Assembly: GCF_000151105.2 (NCBI RefSeq)
Contig: NC_014804.1
Location: forward strand, 1,054,001-1,118,000
DNA length: 64,000 nucleotides
Source of the DNA: Thermococcus barophilus MP
GTDB taxonomy: Archaea; Methanobacteriota_B; Thermococci; Thermococcales; Thermococcaceae
Direction of reading: 5' to 3'
A model generated the notes under the pieces. It saw only the letters and a list, made by a program, of their open reading frames with translations. It did no database searches and was not told the origin of the DNA. Below, piece after piece: positions 37,646-45,946 of this stretch. Each line of letters starts with the position of its first letter. Position 1 is the first letter of the stretch. Position numbers and translations under genes: made by a program.

Positions 37646-38128
37646 ATGATCTCTAAATCCCACCTTAAAGTTCTCCGCAAACTATATGAACGGCTGAAGG
37701 ATAGCAATGTGAACTGGGTCGTTACCGGGAGTCTCGGCTTTGCATTTCAGGGCCTTTCCATTGAGCCCAATGATATTGATATCCAGACAGACAAAAAAGG
37801 AGCTTATGAGATTGAGTGTCTCTTTTCTGAGTTCGTTATCAAGAAAGTGACGTTCTCATCAAGGGAGAAGATTTGCTCACACTTTGGAGCGCGGATGATT
37901 GATTGGATTAAAGTTGAGATAATGGGAGATATTCAAAAGAAGGTCTATGATGAGTGGGAACCTCCTGTGGATATAAATAGGTACAAACGCTTTGTGCAAA
38001 TCGAAGGCATGAAAATCCCCGTTTTGGATTTAGAATATGAGTACCAAGCCTATCTCAAGCTTGGCAGGATTGAAAAAGCGAGGATGCTGAAGAAGTTTTT
38101 TAGAAAAAAGATAAGAGCAAGTCATTAG
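37646..38128 (+). CDS. nucleotidyltransferase-fold protein
   Basis: A 160-residue protein with the polymerase-beta-like nucleotidyltransferase core: VNWVVTGSLGFAFQGL (the GS motif) followed by PNDIDIQTDKKGAYEI (D-x-D), then a strand with VKVEIMGD-like sequence that could give the third acid (WIKVEIMGD). The pattern fits the NTP_transf_5/MJ1215-like group often seen near toxin-antitoxin loci, but no HEPN partner is adjacent. A TATA box AGATATAAA ends about 15 bases before the ATG, so the leader must be very short. Confidence 0.65.
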   Translation: MISKSHLKVLRKLYERLKDSNVNWVVTGSLGFAFQGLSIEPNDIDIQTDKKGAYEIECLFSEFVIKKVTFSSREKICSHFGARMIDWIKVEIMGDIQKKVYDEWEPPVDINRYKRFVQIEGMKIPVLDLEYEYQAYLKLGRIEKARMLKKFFRKKIRASH

Positions 38129-38131
38129 GAT

Positions 38132-38808
38132 CTAAACCTTCCTTGCAACCACTATTATGCGTGGCGCTTTTAGTGAGAGTTCCCTTCCATCAAAGCCTCC
38201 ATAAACCTTTTCTATTTCAAAACCCGCTCTTTTTAGGAGCTCTTTTAGTTCCGTGAATGTGTAGATTCTCATTGAAAAAGAAAACCCCCTCCTCTTGTTG
38301 TCTCTAATGATTATTCTTCTCGTGTTTGCCCTGCCCGAAAAACATCAAAGTCCGTTATGTCGATCATCATATCCTTCCTTTCTCAAGCACATAATACCGT
38401 TGAATGTTCTTTACAAAAACTCCGTATTTGGAACATCAAGAACAAAGTGCCCGCTGGGTTTTAGAGCAGCGTACACATTTTTCAGCACTCTAAAGTTTTC
38501 CTCGTCACTAAAGTAGCCGAAGCTGGTGAAAAGCAAGAGTACAATGTCAAACTTATTCTTAAAATCAAGCGCAATCTCGAGGAAGCCGTCCATAATGTCA
38601 ACACCAACAACCTCATGCCCCAATTCCGCCAGCTTTATTGCATCCTTCCAAAGCCGCAGGCCAAATCTAAAATCCTCTTTGGCTCCTCCAATTCAAGAGC
38701 TTTTACCAGAAACTCAACTTCCTTTTGTGCTCTCTCCTCGGTCAGCTTTTCAGATTAGAAGTACATGTAGTCATCAACGTTGAAGACCTCTTCAATGTTA
38801 AAGGTCAT
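38132..38808 (-). pseudogene. degraded class I methyltransferase
   Basis: Read from ATG 38808, a methyltransferase can be followed across several lesions. There is a stop after DDYMYF, then motif I ILDLACGFGR, a frameshift, ELGHEVVGVDIMDGFLEIA, and a deletion of roughly 25 codons. DFKNKFDIVLLLFTSFGYF follows, then frameshifts after VPNTEFL, the stretch MMIDITDFDVFR, and finally RIYTFTELKELLKRAGFEIE to the stop at 38132. The number of lesions rules out sequencing error. Its ATG overlaps the stop of the beta-propeller gene (ATGA), so the two were once an operon. Confidence 0.88.
38256..38272. repeat. 17-bp direct repeat, copy 1
   Basis: AATGTGTAGATTCTCAT occurs here, inside the methyltransferase pseudogene, and again at 39827-39843. 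The two copies bracket the truncated beta-propeller gene and most of the pseudogene. Confidence 0.85.
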
Positions 38809-39797
38809 CCCATATCCCCCCTTAAAATATTCACAACTTCCACAGTCCTCCTTGCTAAATAATCAACCAATATTTGTATCTTTGATTCTTTTACAGTTTT
38901 CTCTTTTTCTTGATATCCAGGCACAACAGCAACACCAGCCACAAAAATCCTATCTTCAGCCCGCTTGACAACCTCCACCCATCCGTTCTCCCAGAATTCC
39001 TTTTTCCAGATTAACTTTCCATCAAAGCCCAGCTTGGTAACAATGGCACTTCCGTCGAGTTCTCCACCAACGAGTATTCCATCACTAAGGATTTGAATGG
39101 CCGTTCCAACACCCTCTCCGAGCGCTGTTTCCCACTTCCCGATTAGGGAAACCCAAAACTCCCCATTCTTGTCGCCCGTAATGAGAATTTTGCCGTTTAA
39201 ATCCGTGACATCGAGGGCTATTCCATCGCCAAGAATCCTGTCTTTGATTGTGTTTCCTTTCTCATCAAGCTCAAAAGCCACTACACTCCAGCCGGTATCT
39301 TTCACGCTCCCTATCAGAGTGAAGCCGTCTCTACCTTCAACAATGCCTCCAAAAATTGCATCCTCCCATGCACCGAGCGTTCTCTTCCAGAGCTGGTCAC
39401 CCTTAAGGTCTGTCTTCATAACGAAGAAACCTCTTCTGCTGCCGCCCGAGACCTCACCGCCCAGAAGAATGCCGTCATCAAGGGGGACTATGGAGTACAC
39501 ACACTCATTGCCCAGAATGCGGTACTTCCTCTCCCAGATTTTGTTTCCATTCCCATCTACCTTTGCAAGGTAAGCCTTCCAGCTCTTCCCGCCGTCTGGA
39601 GTCGCTACTCCCTCGACGGCTCCACCGATGAGGTAGCCATCGTCCACCTTAGCTATCGAATGCCCCTCCCAGTCATCTTTGCCGCCAAAGAACTTGAACC
39701 ACTCAAGCTCCTCTTCATAGTTCAATTTGATGAGCATAATCTTGTAGTTCTCATTCTTCACACTACCAATGATTAAAATGCAGTCTTTTGTAGACAT
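38805..39797 (-). CDS. beta-propeller-like protein, probably 5'-truncated
   Basis: About 330 residues made of six or seven repeats of roughly 45-50 residues with a shared pattern: G-G-x-x-(D/E)-G at strand ends and K-W-x-(K/R) between them, for example GGKDDWEGHSIAKVDDGYLI, GYLIGGAVEGV, DGILLGGEVSGG and DGILVGGELDGS. This is a beta-propeller of the kind seen in secreted archaeal proteins, yet there is no signal peptide. The frame opens exactly at the edge of a 17-bp direct repeat (39827) and ATG 39797 lacks a ribosome binding site, so the 5' end seems to be lost. It runs into the methyltransferase pseudogene. Confidence 0.6.
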   Translation of the reverse strand: MSTKDCILIIGSVKNENYKIMLIKLNYEEELEWFKFFGGKDDWEGHSIAKVDDGYLIGGAVEGVATPDGGKSWKAYLAKVDGNGNKIWERKYRILGNECVYSIVPLDDGILLGGEVSGGSRRGFFVMKTDLKGDQLWKRTLGAWEDAIFGGIVEGRDGFTLIGSVKDTGWSVVAFELDEKGNTIKDRILGDGIALDVTDLNGKILITGDKNGEFWVSLIGKWETALGEGVGTAIQILSDGILVGGELDGSAIVTKLGFDGKLIWKKEFWENGWVEVVKRAEDRIFVAGVAVVPGYQEKEKTVKESKIQILVDYLARRTVEVVNILRGDMG

Positions 39798-39826
39798 TCC
39801 AGGTGCTGGAACGGTTTCTTCTTCCA

Positions 39827-39843
39827 AATGTGTAGATTCTCAT
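39827..39843. repeat. 17-bp direct repeat, copy 2
   Basis: Identical to 38256-38272. It spans the stop codon of the intact methyltransferase gene (39840-39842) and the point where the beta-propeller frame opens, as a recombination junction would. Confidence 0.85.
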
Positions 39844-40553
39844 GGTTTGACCCCTATAGTCACCACTATTCTCTCGCTTGTATAGTGGCTTTTCACGTCA
39901 AATCCAGCTTTTCTAAGGATGAACTCCACAATCCATGGTGCCCAGACATTAATCTTCACTCTAAAGAAATAGCCCTTCTCGAGGTTAATGAAAAGCCGCT
40001 CTACTTGGCCCTTTGTCGTATCGAGGGAAACATGGAAAGAAATGAATGGATCTTCAACGAGCACGTGCTTATAGCCGTCATGTAAAAGCTTAACCCAGTC
40101 CGCATACTCAATGAACAGGGCTCCCCCGGGCTTCAGCACCCTGAAGGCCTCCTGGACAATCCTGTCAAAATCATAAACGCTCAGGTGGGGGAGAGGGTTC
40201 CCTAAAAGCGCAACTAAATCAAAGCTCTCATTTGGAAAATCGAGCTTCCTGGCGTCCATGACCATGAATTTTGCTTTATATCCAATATCTCCTGCGATTT
40301 CCTTCGCCTTTTCCACAAGCTCTTCCTGAACGTCAATTCCAGTAACTTCAAAGCCAAGTTCTTCAAGAGCAAAGGTTGAGATTCCCATGCCACAGCCGAT
40401 GTCCAAAGCCTTACCGCTTTTTATGGGGAGAAACTTCCCAAGTAGGGCTTTCTGCTTCTCCATTCTTCTCTTCCCGGCTTCACTCCTCGGGTCGTACATC
40501 CAGAGCTTTTCCTTATAGGTTGGTTCAAAAGTCTCTCCAAGATCCCTGAACAT
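39840..40553 (-). CDS. class I SAM-dependent methyltransferase
   Basis: A 237-residue methyltransferase of the Methyltransf_11 type: motif I ALDIGCGMGISTFALEELG, then FEVTGIDVQEELVEKA, a FDLVALLGNPLPH strand and VLKPGGALFIEY. ATG 40553 is chosen because GGGTGA precedes it; the open frame continues 63 codons upstream, but that part is antisense to a nucleoside phosphorylase remnant. A TTTTAAAAC TATA-like element lies about 30 bases upstream. The substrate is unknown; small molecule or lipid are typical for the family. Confidence 0.75.
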   Translation of the reverse strand: MFRDLGETFEPTYKEKLWMYDPRSEAGKRRMEKQKALLGKFLPIKSGKALDIGCGMGISTFALEELGFEVTGIDVQEELVEKAKEIAGDIGYKAKFMVMDARKLDFPNESFDLVALLGNPLPHLSVYDFDRIVQEAFRVLKPGGALFIEYADWVKLLHDGYKHVLVEDPFISFHVSLDTTKGQVERLFINLEKGYFFRVKINVWAPWIVEFILRKAGFDVKSHYTSERIVVTIGVKP

Positions 40554-40596
40554 AGCTTCACCCGAGATTACTACATCAGAAAGTTTTAAAACTCTT

Positions 40597-40980
40597 TTGG
40601 GACAGTTAAAAGGGATTGCCCCGTTAAGATGCAATTCCCGGAACGGCAAAAGCTCGAGTGAAAAAGAGTTCTTGTTGGTTGAGGAGACAGGCGCAATAAG
40701 GGAAGAGGTACAATTGGTGATGTTATACTGCCCACTCATCATTCAAGGGGACGGGAATAAAGTCAGAGATTACTCAAGCCGGGGAATTCTCGGCGTTGAA
40801 ATGGAAGCTTCAGCTTTGATGAGTGTTGCCAGCTTTAGAGGAGTTGATTTGGCAGTTGCATTGGCAGTATCGGACGAACTTTATAAAGGGAAATGGAATC
40901 CCGGATTCGGGAGTAAGAAGTTAAAAAGAACTGAAAGACTCTTAGTCAAAGCTGCTTTGGAGACATTGATATCACTTTGA
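40597..40980 (+). pseudogene. remnant of a purine/uridine phosphorylase gene
   Basis: The plus strand keeps pieces of a PNP/UDP-family phosphorylase. VEETGAIREE is followed, in a neighbouring frame, by the expected EEGTIGDVILP, and then back in frame by the catalytic block GVEMEASALMSVASFRG and AVALAVSDEL to a normal C terminus at 40980. The N-terminal half and most of the middle are missing. The open frame of 127 codons is probably not a functional gene. Confidence 0.7.
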
Positions 40981-41079
40981 AATATTGGGTTAAATTTCTT
41001 CGAATTTTCGTTCATTTCAATTTCCATCTTCAAAAAACTAATAAATCAAAAGATAAGACAGAATATAAGGGTGGTATTC

Positions 41080-41754
41080 GTGGATAATGGCGTGGAAAAC
41101 CTTATCAGGCTTTGGGAGTCCCTTGCCCCAGGAGAGAGCATTTTGGCTGAATATGATTCTCTGGTGCTTCCTTACAAAGGATTTCACTATCTAATTAGCT
41201 GGGCTGAGAAAAGAGGACACTCAATAATGATTATTGATGTCCTTGATACATTGTACCTTTACAAAACTCAGCTCAAGCTTGCTGGAGTTGACACCGGCAT
41301 CATTGATAAAGCATCAGTGGTTAAAATTGGAGGGAGGCTCAAAGTTGGAAACGTGTTGAAAAGGCTTCCAGCAAATGACATCCCCAAACTCCTCAAAGAT
41401 TTTGAAGGATTTTACAGTGAATATCTCCGGAAAGTTCAAAATCACTCCGGTATAGTTATAGTATTGGGGCTTTCAAAACTTCTGCTTCTTGCAGAATCCA
41501 AGTTTGAGGGACTCATGGTAATTGATCTGCTTATTAAATACACCGGAACTTCTGGAAGGATAGCGTTTTATTTTGTAAATGTTGATGTGCTGGAGAACAG
41601 CTCCCGGTATTTAATTCCGCTCTTGGAGGAGCTTGCAACCACCGTGATAAGGGTGGAAAGAGCAAGAAAAGAGGAGGATATAGAACCTTATGTCTATGTT
41701 ACCGTTGCAAAGGCCATTAATGCTGAGCTTGAAGGGTTTAAGATTAAGATCTAA
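41080..41754 (+). CDS. DUF257 family protein
   Basis: A 224-residue protein typical of Thermococcales DUF257. It has a RecA-like alpha/beta order without a P-loop: LAEYDSLVLPYKGFHYLISW, HSIMIIDVLDTLYLY and GIVIVLGLSKLLLLAE. No catalytic residues are known for the family. GTG 41080 is preferred behind GGTGGT; GTG 41071 is in frame. It resembles in plan the KaiC-like protein at 48.3-49.1 kb. Confidence 0.7.
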   Translation: MDNGVENLIRLWESLAPGESILAEYDSLVLPYKGFHYLISWAEKRGHSIMIIDVLDTLYLYKTQLKLAGVDTGIIDKASVVKIGGRLKVGNVLKRLPANDIPKLLKDFEGFYSEYLRKVQNHSGIVIVLGLSKLLLLAESKFEGLMVIDLLIKYTGTSGRIAFYFVNVDVLENSSRYLIPLLEELATTVIRVERARKEEDIEPYVYVTVAKAINAELEGFKIKI

Positions 41755-41759
41755 CCTTT

Positions 41760-42875
41760 TTAACTTTCATTTAGCGAGATTTTAACCCAAATGAAACAGA
41801 CAAAGTTTGTAGCTGCTTTAAATATGAAAGGCACTCCAACCCCAAAGCGTAGCAGAACGCCGCCAAAAGAGGGAGCGGGGATTGAAATTAGTGTAGTCAT
41901 GGCATTAATTGTTCCAAATGCTGACGCTTTTATGTCACTGAAGTACCTTTCAATTAGCAGGGGCAAAGCGGCAAAGCCAATCATTCCAAATGTTTTCCAT
42001 AGTAAATAAGCCAAAGCAAGAATCCAGCCTTTTCCAAGCGAGAATGCCAAAAGGGACATAGCAACAACCAGATAACTCAAACCCAAAGCATTGACCGGCT
42101 CAAATCTGTCCACAAAGATACCAGCAAAAGTTCCTCCAAAAGCTATTATCAGCGTTTGGGCTGAGATTAAGAACCCATAATCCAAGACAGAATACCCAAG
42201 CTCCCTCAGGTAAAGCGGCACAATCCATTGCACTGCCTCAGTGGAAAATGCATCAAGGGAGTATAAGAAGAGTAAATCCGTAAAAGATTTTGACCTTAAA
42301 AGATTAAAGTCAAATGGATTTTGAGCTCTTTCTCTCTTGGTGTCCTTCAAAAATACCAGCAGAAGGAGAGAGATTAACAACCCAAAAAAGCCCATGAAGA
42401 CAGCAACATAGTATTTCCCCATCTCATAGAGCTTAGCACCTACTGGAGCCGTCAGCGCTGGAGGAATCGAAGGCAGCACTCTTTGAACGAGCATATAAGT
42501 TAGGCCCTTTCTCCTTTGAGTCTGCTCCACTATAAAGAGAGACTTTGCTGGGGTTCCAATTCCAGAGCCAAGGCTCATAATGGGATAGACCAGAGAGGCA
42601 AAAAGAGCGTTGTGAAGTAGAAATAGTAATGGTGGAAAAGCATAGATGGTGTATCCTACGAGCAAGGTTCTTTTATACCCGAGCAAGTCAGCTATTTTAC
42701 CTCCAATAATGTTTCCAAAGGCTCTCATCAGAAGTGCGAGGCTAAATACTAATCCTATTTTAGCTTTTGCTAATCCTAAATCAAGGAGAAAATATTGGAT
42801 GTACATAATCCAGAGCGCATTCGAGGAGACTAATATTACGTTTGAGAGCGTGATTAAGGAGAGATTTCTATTCAT
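41760..42875 (-). CDS. MFS transporter
   Basis: A 371-residue major facilitator with about 11-12 helices. The cytosolic loop motif between helices 2 and 3 is present as GGKIADLLGYKRTLLVG (G-x-x-x-D-x-x-G-x-x-R/K). A second-half counterpart, GIFVDRFEPVNALG, marks the internal repeat. Substrate unknown; drug or metabolite efflux is usual. It is intact, in contrast to the two frameshifted MFS genes at 31 and 35 kb. It converges with the DUF257 gene at five bases. Confidence 0.8.
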   Translation of the reverse strand: MNRNLSLITLSNVILVSSNALWIMYIQYFLLDLGLAKAKIGLVFSLALLMRAFGNIIGGKIADLLGYKRTLLVGYTIYAFPPLLFLLHNALFASLVYPIMSLGSGIGTPAKSLFIVEQTQRRKGLTYMLVQRVLPSIPPALTAPVGAKLYEMGKYYVAVFMGFFGLLISLLLLVFLKDTKRERAQNPFDFNLLRSKSFTDLLFLYSLDAFSTEAVQWIVPLYLRELGYSVLDYGFLISAQTLIIAFGGTFAGIFVDRFEPVNALGLSYLVVAMSLLAFSLGKGWILALAYLLWKTFGMIGFAALPLLIERYFSDIKASAFGTINAMTTLISIPAPSFGGVLLRFGVGVPFIFKAATNFVCFIWVKISLNES

Positions 42876-42977
42876 TTTGCTCCCCTTTTAGGAAGTTTTT
42901 AAACACTCTGCTATGTTATTTTTTCTTTTGAAAGCCTTACCCTTTATGGCAGGGAAGTCAGAAAAACCTAAAATCAA

Positions 42978-43541
42978 TTAAAACCCATTAAAACTGACAA
43001 CTTCTTCCAGCTTCTTTCTTTCATATTTCGGCTTTGGATCTGCAGGATAACCAACTGGAAGGATTACTTGAAGCTTGTATTCTTTAGGAGCATTGAGTAG
43101 CTTTTCCACAGCTCTTGGATTTGGCGGTGTGTATGTCACAGTTCCCAAACCAAGTTCTTCCAGTGCAAGAAGGAGGTAACCCACAGCAATCCACGTTGAG
43201 TGCAGCCAATACGGGGCTTTGGTGTAACCGAAGACGAGGATGAGGTAAGGTGCTTCACTTAAAAAAGGCTTTTCTGGTGAAAATCCTTTCTCCTTAAGCC
43301 ACTCTCCAAGCTTTCCACTTACTTTTTCATAGAACTTTCTTTCCCCGATTTCGCATACCTCCCTAATCCTCTCCTTAATCCAAGGATCATCTACAATTAC
43401 AAAATGCCACGGCTGAGCATTCATACCAGATGGAGCCTCTTTTGCAGCATCTATTGCTTTCAAGATATCTTCAAAAGGAGGCTTCTCTGGGAGGAACTTT
43501 CTTACAGTCTTTCTTCTTCTTGCAAGCTCCAAAACTTTCAT
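42978..43541 (-). CDS. nitroreductase-family flavoprotein
   Basis: A 187-residue FMN-dependent oxidoreductase. The start ELARRRKTVRKFLPEKPPFE and PSGMNAQPWHFVIVDD are the FMN phosphate- and ring-binding blocks, and VILPVGYPADPKPKYERKKL closes the domain. It probably acts as an NAD(P)H-linked reductase of quinones, nitro compounds or a cofactor. No ribosome binding site is obvious beyond GGTGATTGG. It is monocistronic. Confidence 0.82.
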   Translation of the reverse strand: MKVLELARRRKTVRKFLPEKPPFEDILKAIDAAKEAPSGMNAQPWHFVIVDDPWIKERIREVCEIGERKFYEKVSGKLGEWLKEKGFSPEKPFLSEAPYLILVFGYTKAPYWLHSTWIAVGYLLLALEELGLGTVTYTPPNPRAVEKLLNAPKEYKLQVILPVGYPADPKPKYERKKLEEVVSFNGF

Positions 43542-43647
43542 CCAATCACCATAAAGTCTCTCAATAAATCAAAGATAAAACGATAACGGTAATGTCATGC
43601 TTCAAGTAGCTGTTGAAAAATAATTAAGTAAGAAAGAGAAACAACGA

Positions 43648-44391
43648 TCATCCAACGTGTCCCATTTCCATTGGTGTATTTATTATCTGCTCATACTGAT
43701 CCTGAGGCAACACCTGCGGCTGATATGTTATGCCATAGTTCTCAAGGTTCCTGACAAATGCTCTCAGGTGATTTCTTGAGCCCATCATGAGGTTCTCATA
43801 AACGAACTTTATATCTTCGTTGTCGCTCTTTGCAAGCCATTCCTCCAAATCTTTGATGTCAACCTCTTCAATGAGTGCACCAACTTTGAGGGCATCCTCA
43901 ACACTTTTGCTCCCTTCAGCAACGAGCTTGTCATAAAGGGCTTGAATCTCCGGATTTGTAAACTCGCCGATGCCGTTGTCTCCCACAGGGTCAGTTAAAT
44001 TGTACTTCTCAATCAAAGCCAGCACCATGTCCATATGCGTCTGCTCGCTCCTTGTGGCAATGTTGTAAAATATCTGCAACCCCCACTTTTCATAAAGCGT
44101 CAGATAAACGTCCCTTGCAAGCTTCTCCTCCTCACGCATCCAGAGGATCCCATCAATTTCATCCTGGGTAAGCTCTTCAACCGGATATGAACTAACCAGA
44201 TCAGCAACTGCCTGGTAGCCTGTAGGTGCTGTGACCGCTCCACCAGCATTTTCAAGATTTGTCGGCTGCTGAGTTGCAGTTTTGGTGAGCGTTATTGTCT
44301 GAGTGATCGTTTCTGTGGTGGTTAAACAGCCAGCCGCTATTGTAAGCAGCATAACTCCAACCAGCATCAGACCAAACAATTTCTTTTTCAT
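43648..44391 (-). CDS. DUF2202 ferritin-like lipoprotein (copy 1)
   Basis: A 247-residue secreted lipoprotein. Lipobox TIAAGC is followed by a Thr-rich linker (TTTETITQTITLTKTATQQ). A four-helix ferritin-like DUF2202 domain holds candidate di-iron ligands: WMREEEKLARDVYLTLY, SEQTHMDMVLALIE (E-x-x-H) and LMMGSRNHLRAF. The exact function is unknown; oxygen or peroxide handling outside the membrane is a reasonable inference. Its promoter holds TTTATAAA (44444-44451) and TACATATGTA, the same element as at the archaellum promoter. A paralogue lies at 47046-47768. Confidence 0.82.
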   Translation of the reverse strand: MKKKLFGLMLVGVMLLTIAAGCLTTTETITQTITLTKTATQQPTNLENAGGAVTAPTGYQAVADLVSSYPVEELTQDEIDGILWMREEEKLARDVYLTLYEKWGLQIFYNIATRSEQTHMDMVLALIEKYNLTDPVGDNGIGEFTNPEIQALYDKLVAEGSKSVEDALKVGALIEEVDIKDLEEWLAKSDNEDIKFVYENLMMGSRNHLRAFVRNLENYGITYQPQVLPQDQYEQIINTPMEMGHVG

Positions 44392-44426
44392 GATTCACAA
44401 CCTCCATCCATATGTAACTTTGATAT

Positions 44427-44436
44427 TACATATGTA
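44427..44436. promoter_or_regulatory. TACATATGTA palindrome in the DUF2202 promoter
   Basis: This 10-base palindrome is identical to the core at 5731-5740, and a related CATATGTA follows at 44409-44416. Here it lies between the TATA box (44444-44451, minus strand) and the ATG at 44391, near the expected transcript start, so a bound protein would more likely repress than activate. Confidence 0.5.
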
Positions 44437-44510
44437 GTTCGACTTTATAAATCTTTTGGTTCACAAAATTGGGCAATATCCTTATATCCTCAAACATAGA
44501 AGGTTTAGCT

Positions 44511-45200
44511 ATGAAAGCTGATATCAAAATCGCCTTGGTATTCATTGTTCTTGCAAATATAATGAAAAAGTCGCCTGTGTATCTTCTTCTCTATCTTTTC
44601 GGTTTTGCAATATTGTCTCAAAGAGCCTGGAAATCTTTACCCAAACTTCTCCTCTGGGCGTTAGTAGTTGGATTTTCGGCCGAAATTATCGGCACACATG
44701 TGTGCTTACCTTTCGGATGCTATGAATACGTAAATTTGAGACCCCAAATTTTTGGTGTTGGATTGTTTGTTCCCCTTGCATGGGGAATTTTTGGAGCAGT
44801 TGCATATCTGACAGCAAGCTATTTCTTCAGGAACTGGGGTAAAAGACTCCTTTTTGCTGCTCTTCTGATGGTCATTATTGATCTCTCTGTTGACCCAATA
44901 ATGACCTCTTGGAAAGCCTGGATCTGGAAGAGAACAACAGCCATAAACTGGTTCGGAATCCCATGGACAAATTATCTGGGCTGGTTTGTGGTATCATTGA
45001 TATTCTTCTACCTGTATGAACGTTTTTCAAGGGTTGAAGTTGAGGATGCGCTTTTAAAGCTCGGCCCTCCGATTTACCTTCTGGAAATGCTAACATTCAT
45101 GATTTATGCTCCCCAGAGCGTAAGAACTCCTACAGAGATTGCGTTTTTGATGTCTTTAGCTGTGATTCTCCCGCTGTATTTATGGAGGCGGATGAAATGA
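44511..45200 (+). CDS. CruF/DUF422-type carotenoid biosynthesis membrane protein
   Basis: A 229-residue membrane protein with about seven helices. Family blocks: GFSAEIIGTHVCLPFGCYEY, LFVPLAWGIFGAVAYL, DLSVDPIMTSWKAWIW and INWFGIPWTNYLGWF. In haloarchaea the family hydrates bisanhydrobacterioruberin. No other carotenoid gene is in the window, so the substrate here could be another isoprenoid. The frame upstream of ATG 44511 includes a probable TATA box (CTTATATCC), so the mRNA is likely leaderless. Its stop overlaps the nitrilase ATG. Confidence 0.75.
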   Translation: MKADIKIALVFIVLANIMKKSPVYLLLYLFGFAILSQRAWKSLPKLLLWALVVGFSAEIIGTHVCLPFGCYEYVNLRPQIFGVGLFVPLAWGIFGAVAYLTASYFFRNWGKRLLFAALLMVIIDLSVDPIMTSWKAWIWKRTTAINWFGIPWTNYLGWFVVSLIFFYLYERFSRVEVEDALLKLGPPIYLLEMLTFMIYAPQSVRTPTEIAFLMSLAVILPLYLWRRMK

Positions 45201-45862
45201 GGGTAGCTCTAATTCCAATGAATGTTGAAGCTGGGAACTTTGAGGCGAACTGGCAGGAGTTTAAAAGGAGGTTCGAGGAGGCGCTGGAACACAGCCCTGA
45301 CATCATGGTTTTCCCTGAGTACTGCCTCACGGGCTTTGATGAGTGGGACTTCAGCGGGGCAAAGCTCTACGATGAGATTGTGAACAGGGTGAGCACACTT
45401 GCGAAGGAGAACTCTGTCTATGTAATACTCGGTCTTCTTGAGCCATACAAGCGTTGCGTTTACAACTCTGCGCTACTCTTCAACAGGGGAGGTGAGGTTA
45501 TCTTAAAGCACCGCAAGTTTCAGGAGCCGATGAAGTTCTGCACTGGTAACACTGTAAAAACTGCCAAAACAGAATTTGGAAAATTTGCGATAATTATCTG
45601 TGGCGATCTTTACAACAAACGTATACTGAAGTGGGTGAAGCTGAAAAAACCCGACTACATCTTCGTGCCGATGGAGTACTCACCGGACTATGGCAAACTC
45701 AACGAAGAAGACGTTGAGGCGATGGGAAAGAGGGTTAAACTTCTCTCGACCAAAACTTTCATTGTGAACAGCTATCCGCCAGGCGGTGCGTGGGTCTTCG
45801 ATGAGGAGGGAAAGCTTCTGACATCATCCAAGGGGAAAGAAATTCTGGGGGTAAAAATTTGA
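45197..45862 (+). CDS. carbon-nitrogen hydrolase (nitrilase superfamily)
   Basis: A 221-residue amidase with the Glu-Lys-Cys triad in place: MVFPEYCLTGFDEW (Glu), LKHRKFQEP (Lys) and IIICGDLYNK (Cys). It is somewhat shorter than most family members (~260). ATG 45197 is coupled to the carotenoid-type gene by ATGA, with GGAGGCGGAT as ribosome binding site. GC content and codon use look slightly higher than in the flanking genes. Substrate unknown; a small amide is expected. Confidence 0.8.
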   Translation: MRVALIPMNVEAGNFEANWQEFKRRFEEALEHSPDIMVFPEYCLTGFDEWDFSGAKLYDEIVNRVSTLAKENSVYVILGLLEPYKRCVYNSALLFNRGGEVILKHRKFQEPMKFCTGNTVKTAKTEFGKFAIIICGDLYNKRILKWVKLKKPDYIFVPMEYSPDYGKLNEEDVEAMGKRVKLLSTKTFIVNSYPPGGAWVFDEEGKLLTSSKGKEILGVKI

Positions 45863-45946
45863 TTTCATTTGGGGTTCCATTTTCAATCAATATTGCTTGG
45901 AGACATAACCTAAAAGTTTAAATTTTCAATTTCACACTTCTGTACC

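Noticed and set aside
39097-39573. 158-codon plus-strand frame opposite the beta-propeller gene
   Set aside because: Ser/Pro-rich composition typical of an antisense shadow of a Gly/Asp/Glu-rich repeat protein.
40554-40742. 63-codon N-terminal extension of the methyltransferase at 39840
   Set aside because: It is antisense to a nucleoside phosphorylase remnant, and a good ribosome binding site precedes the later ATG.
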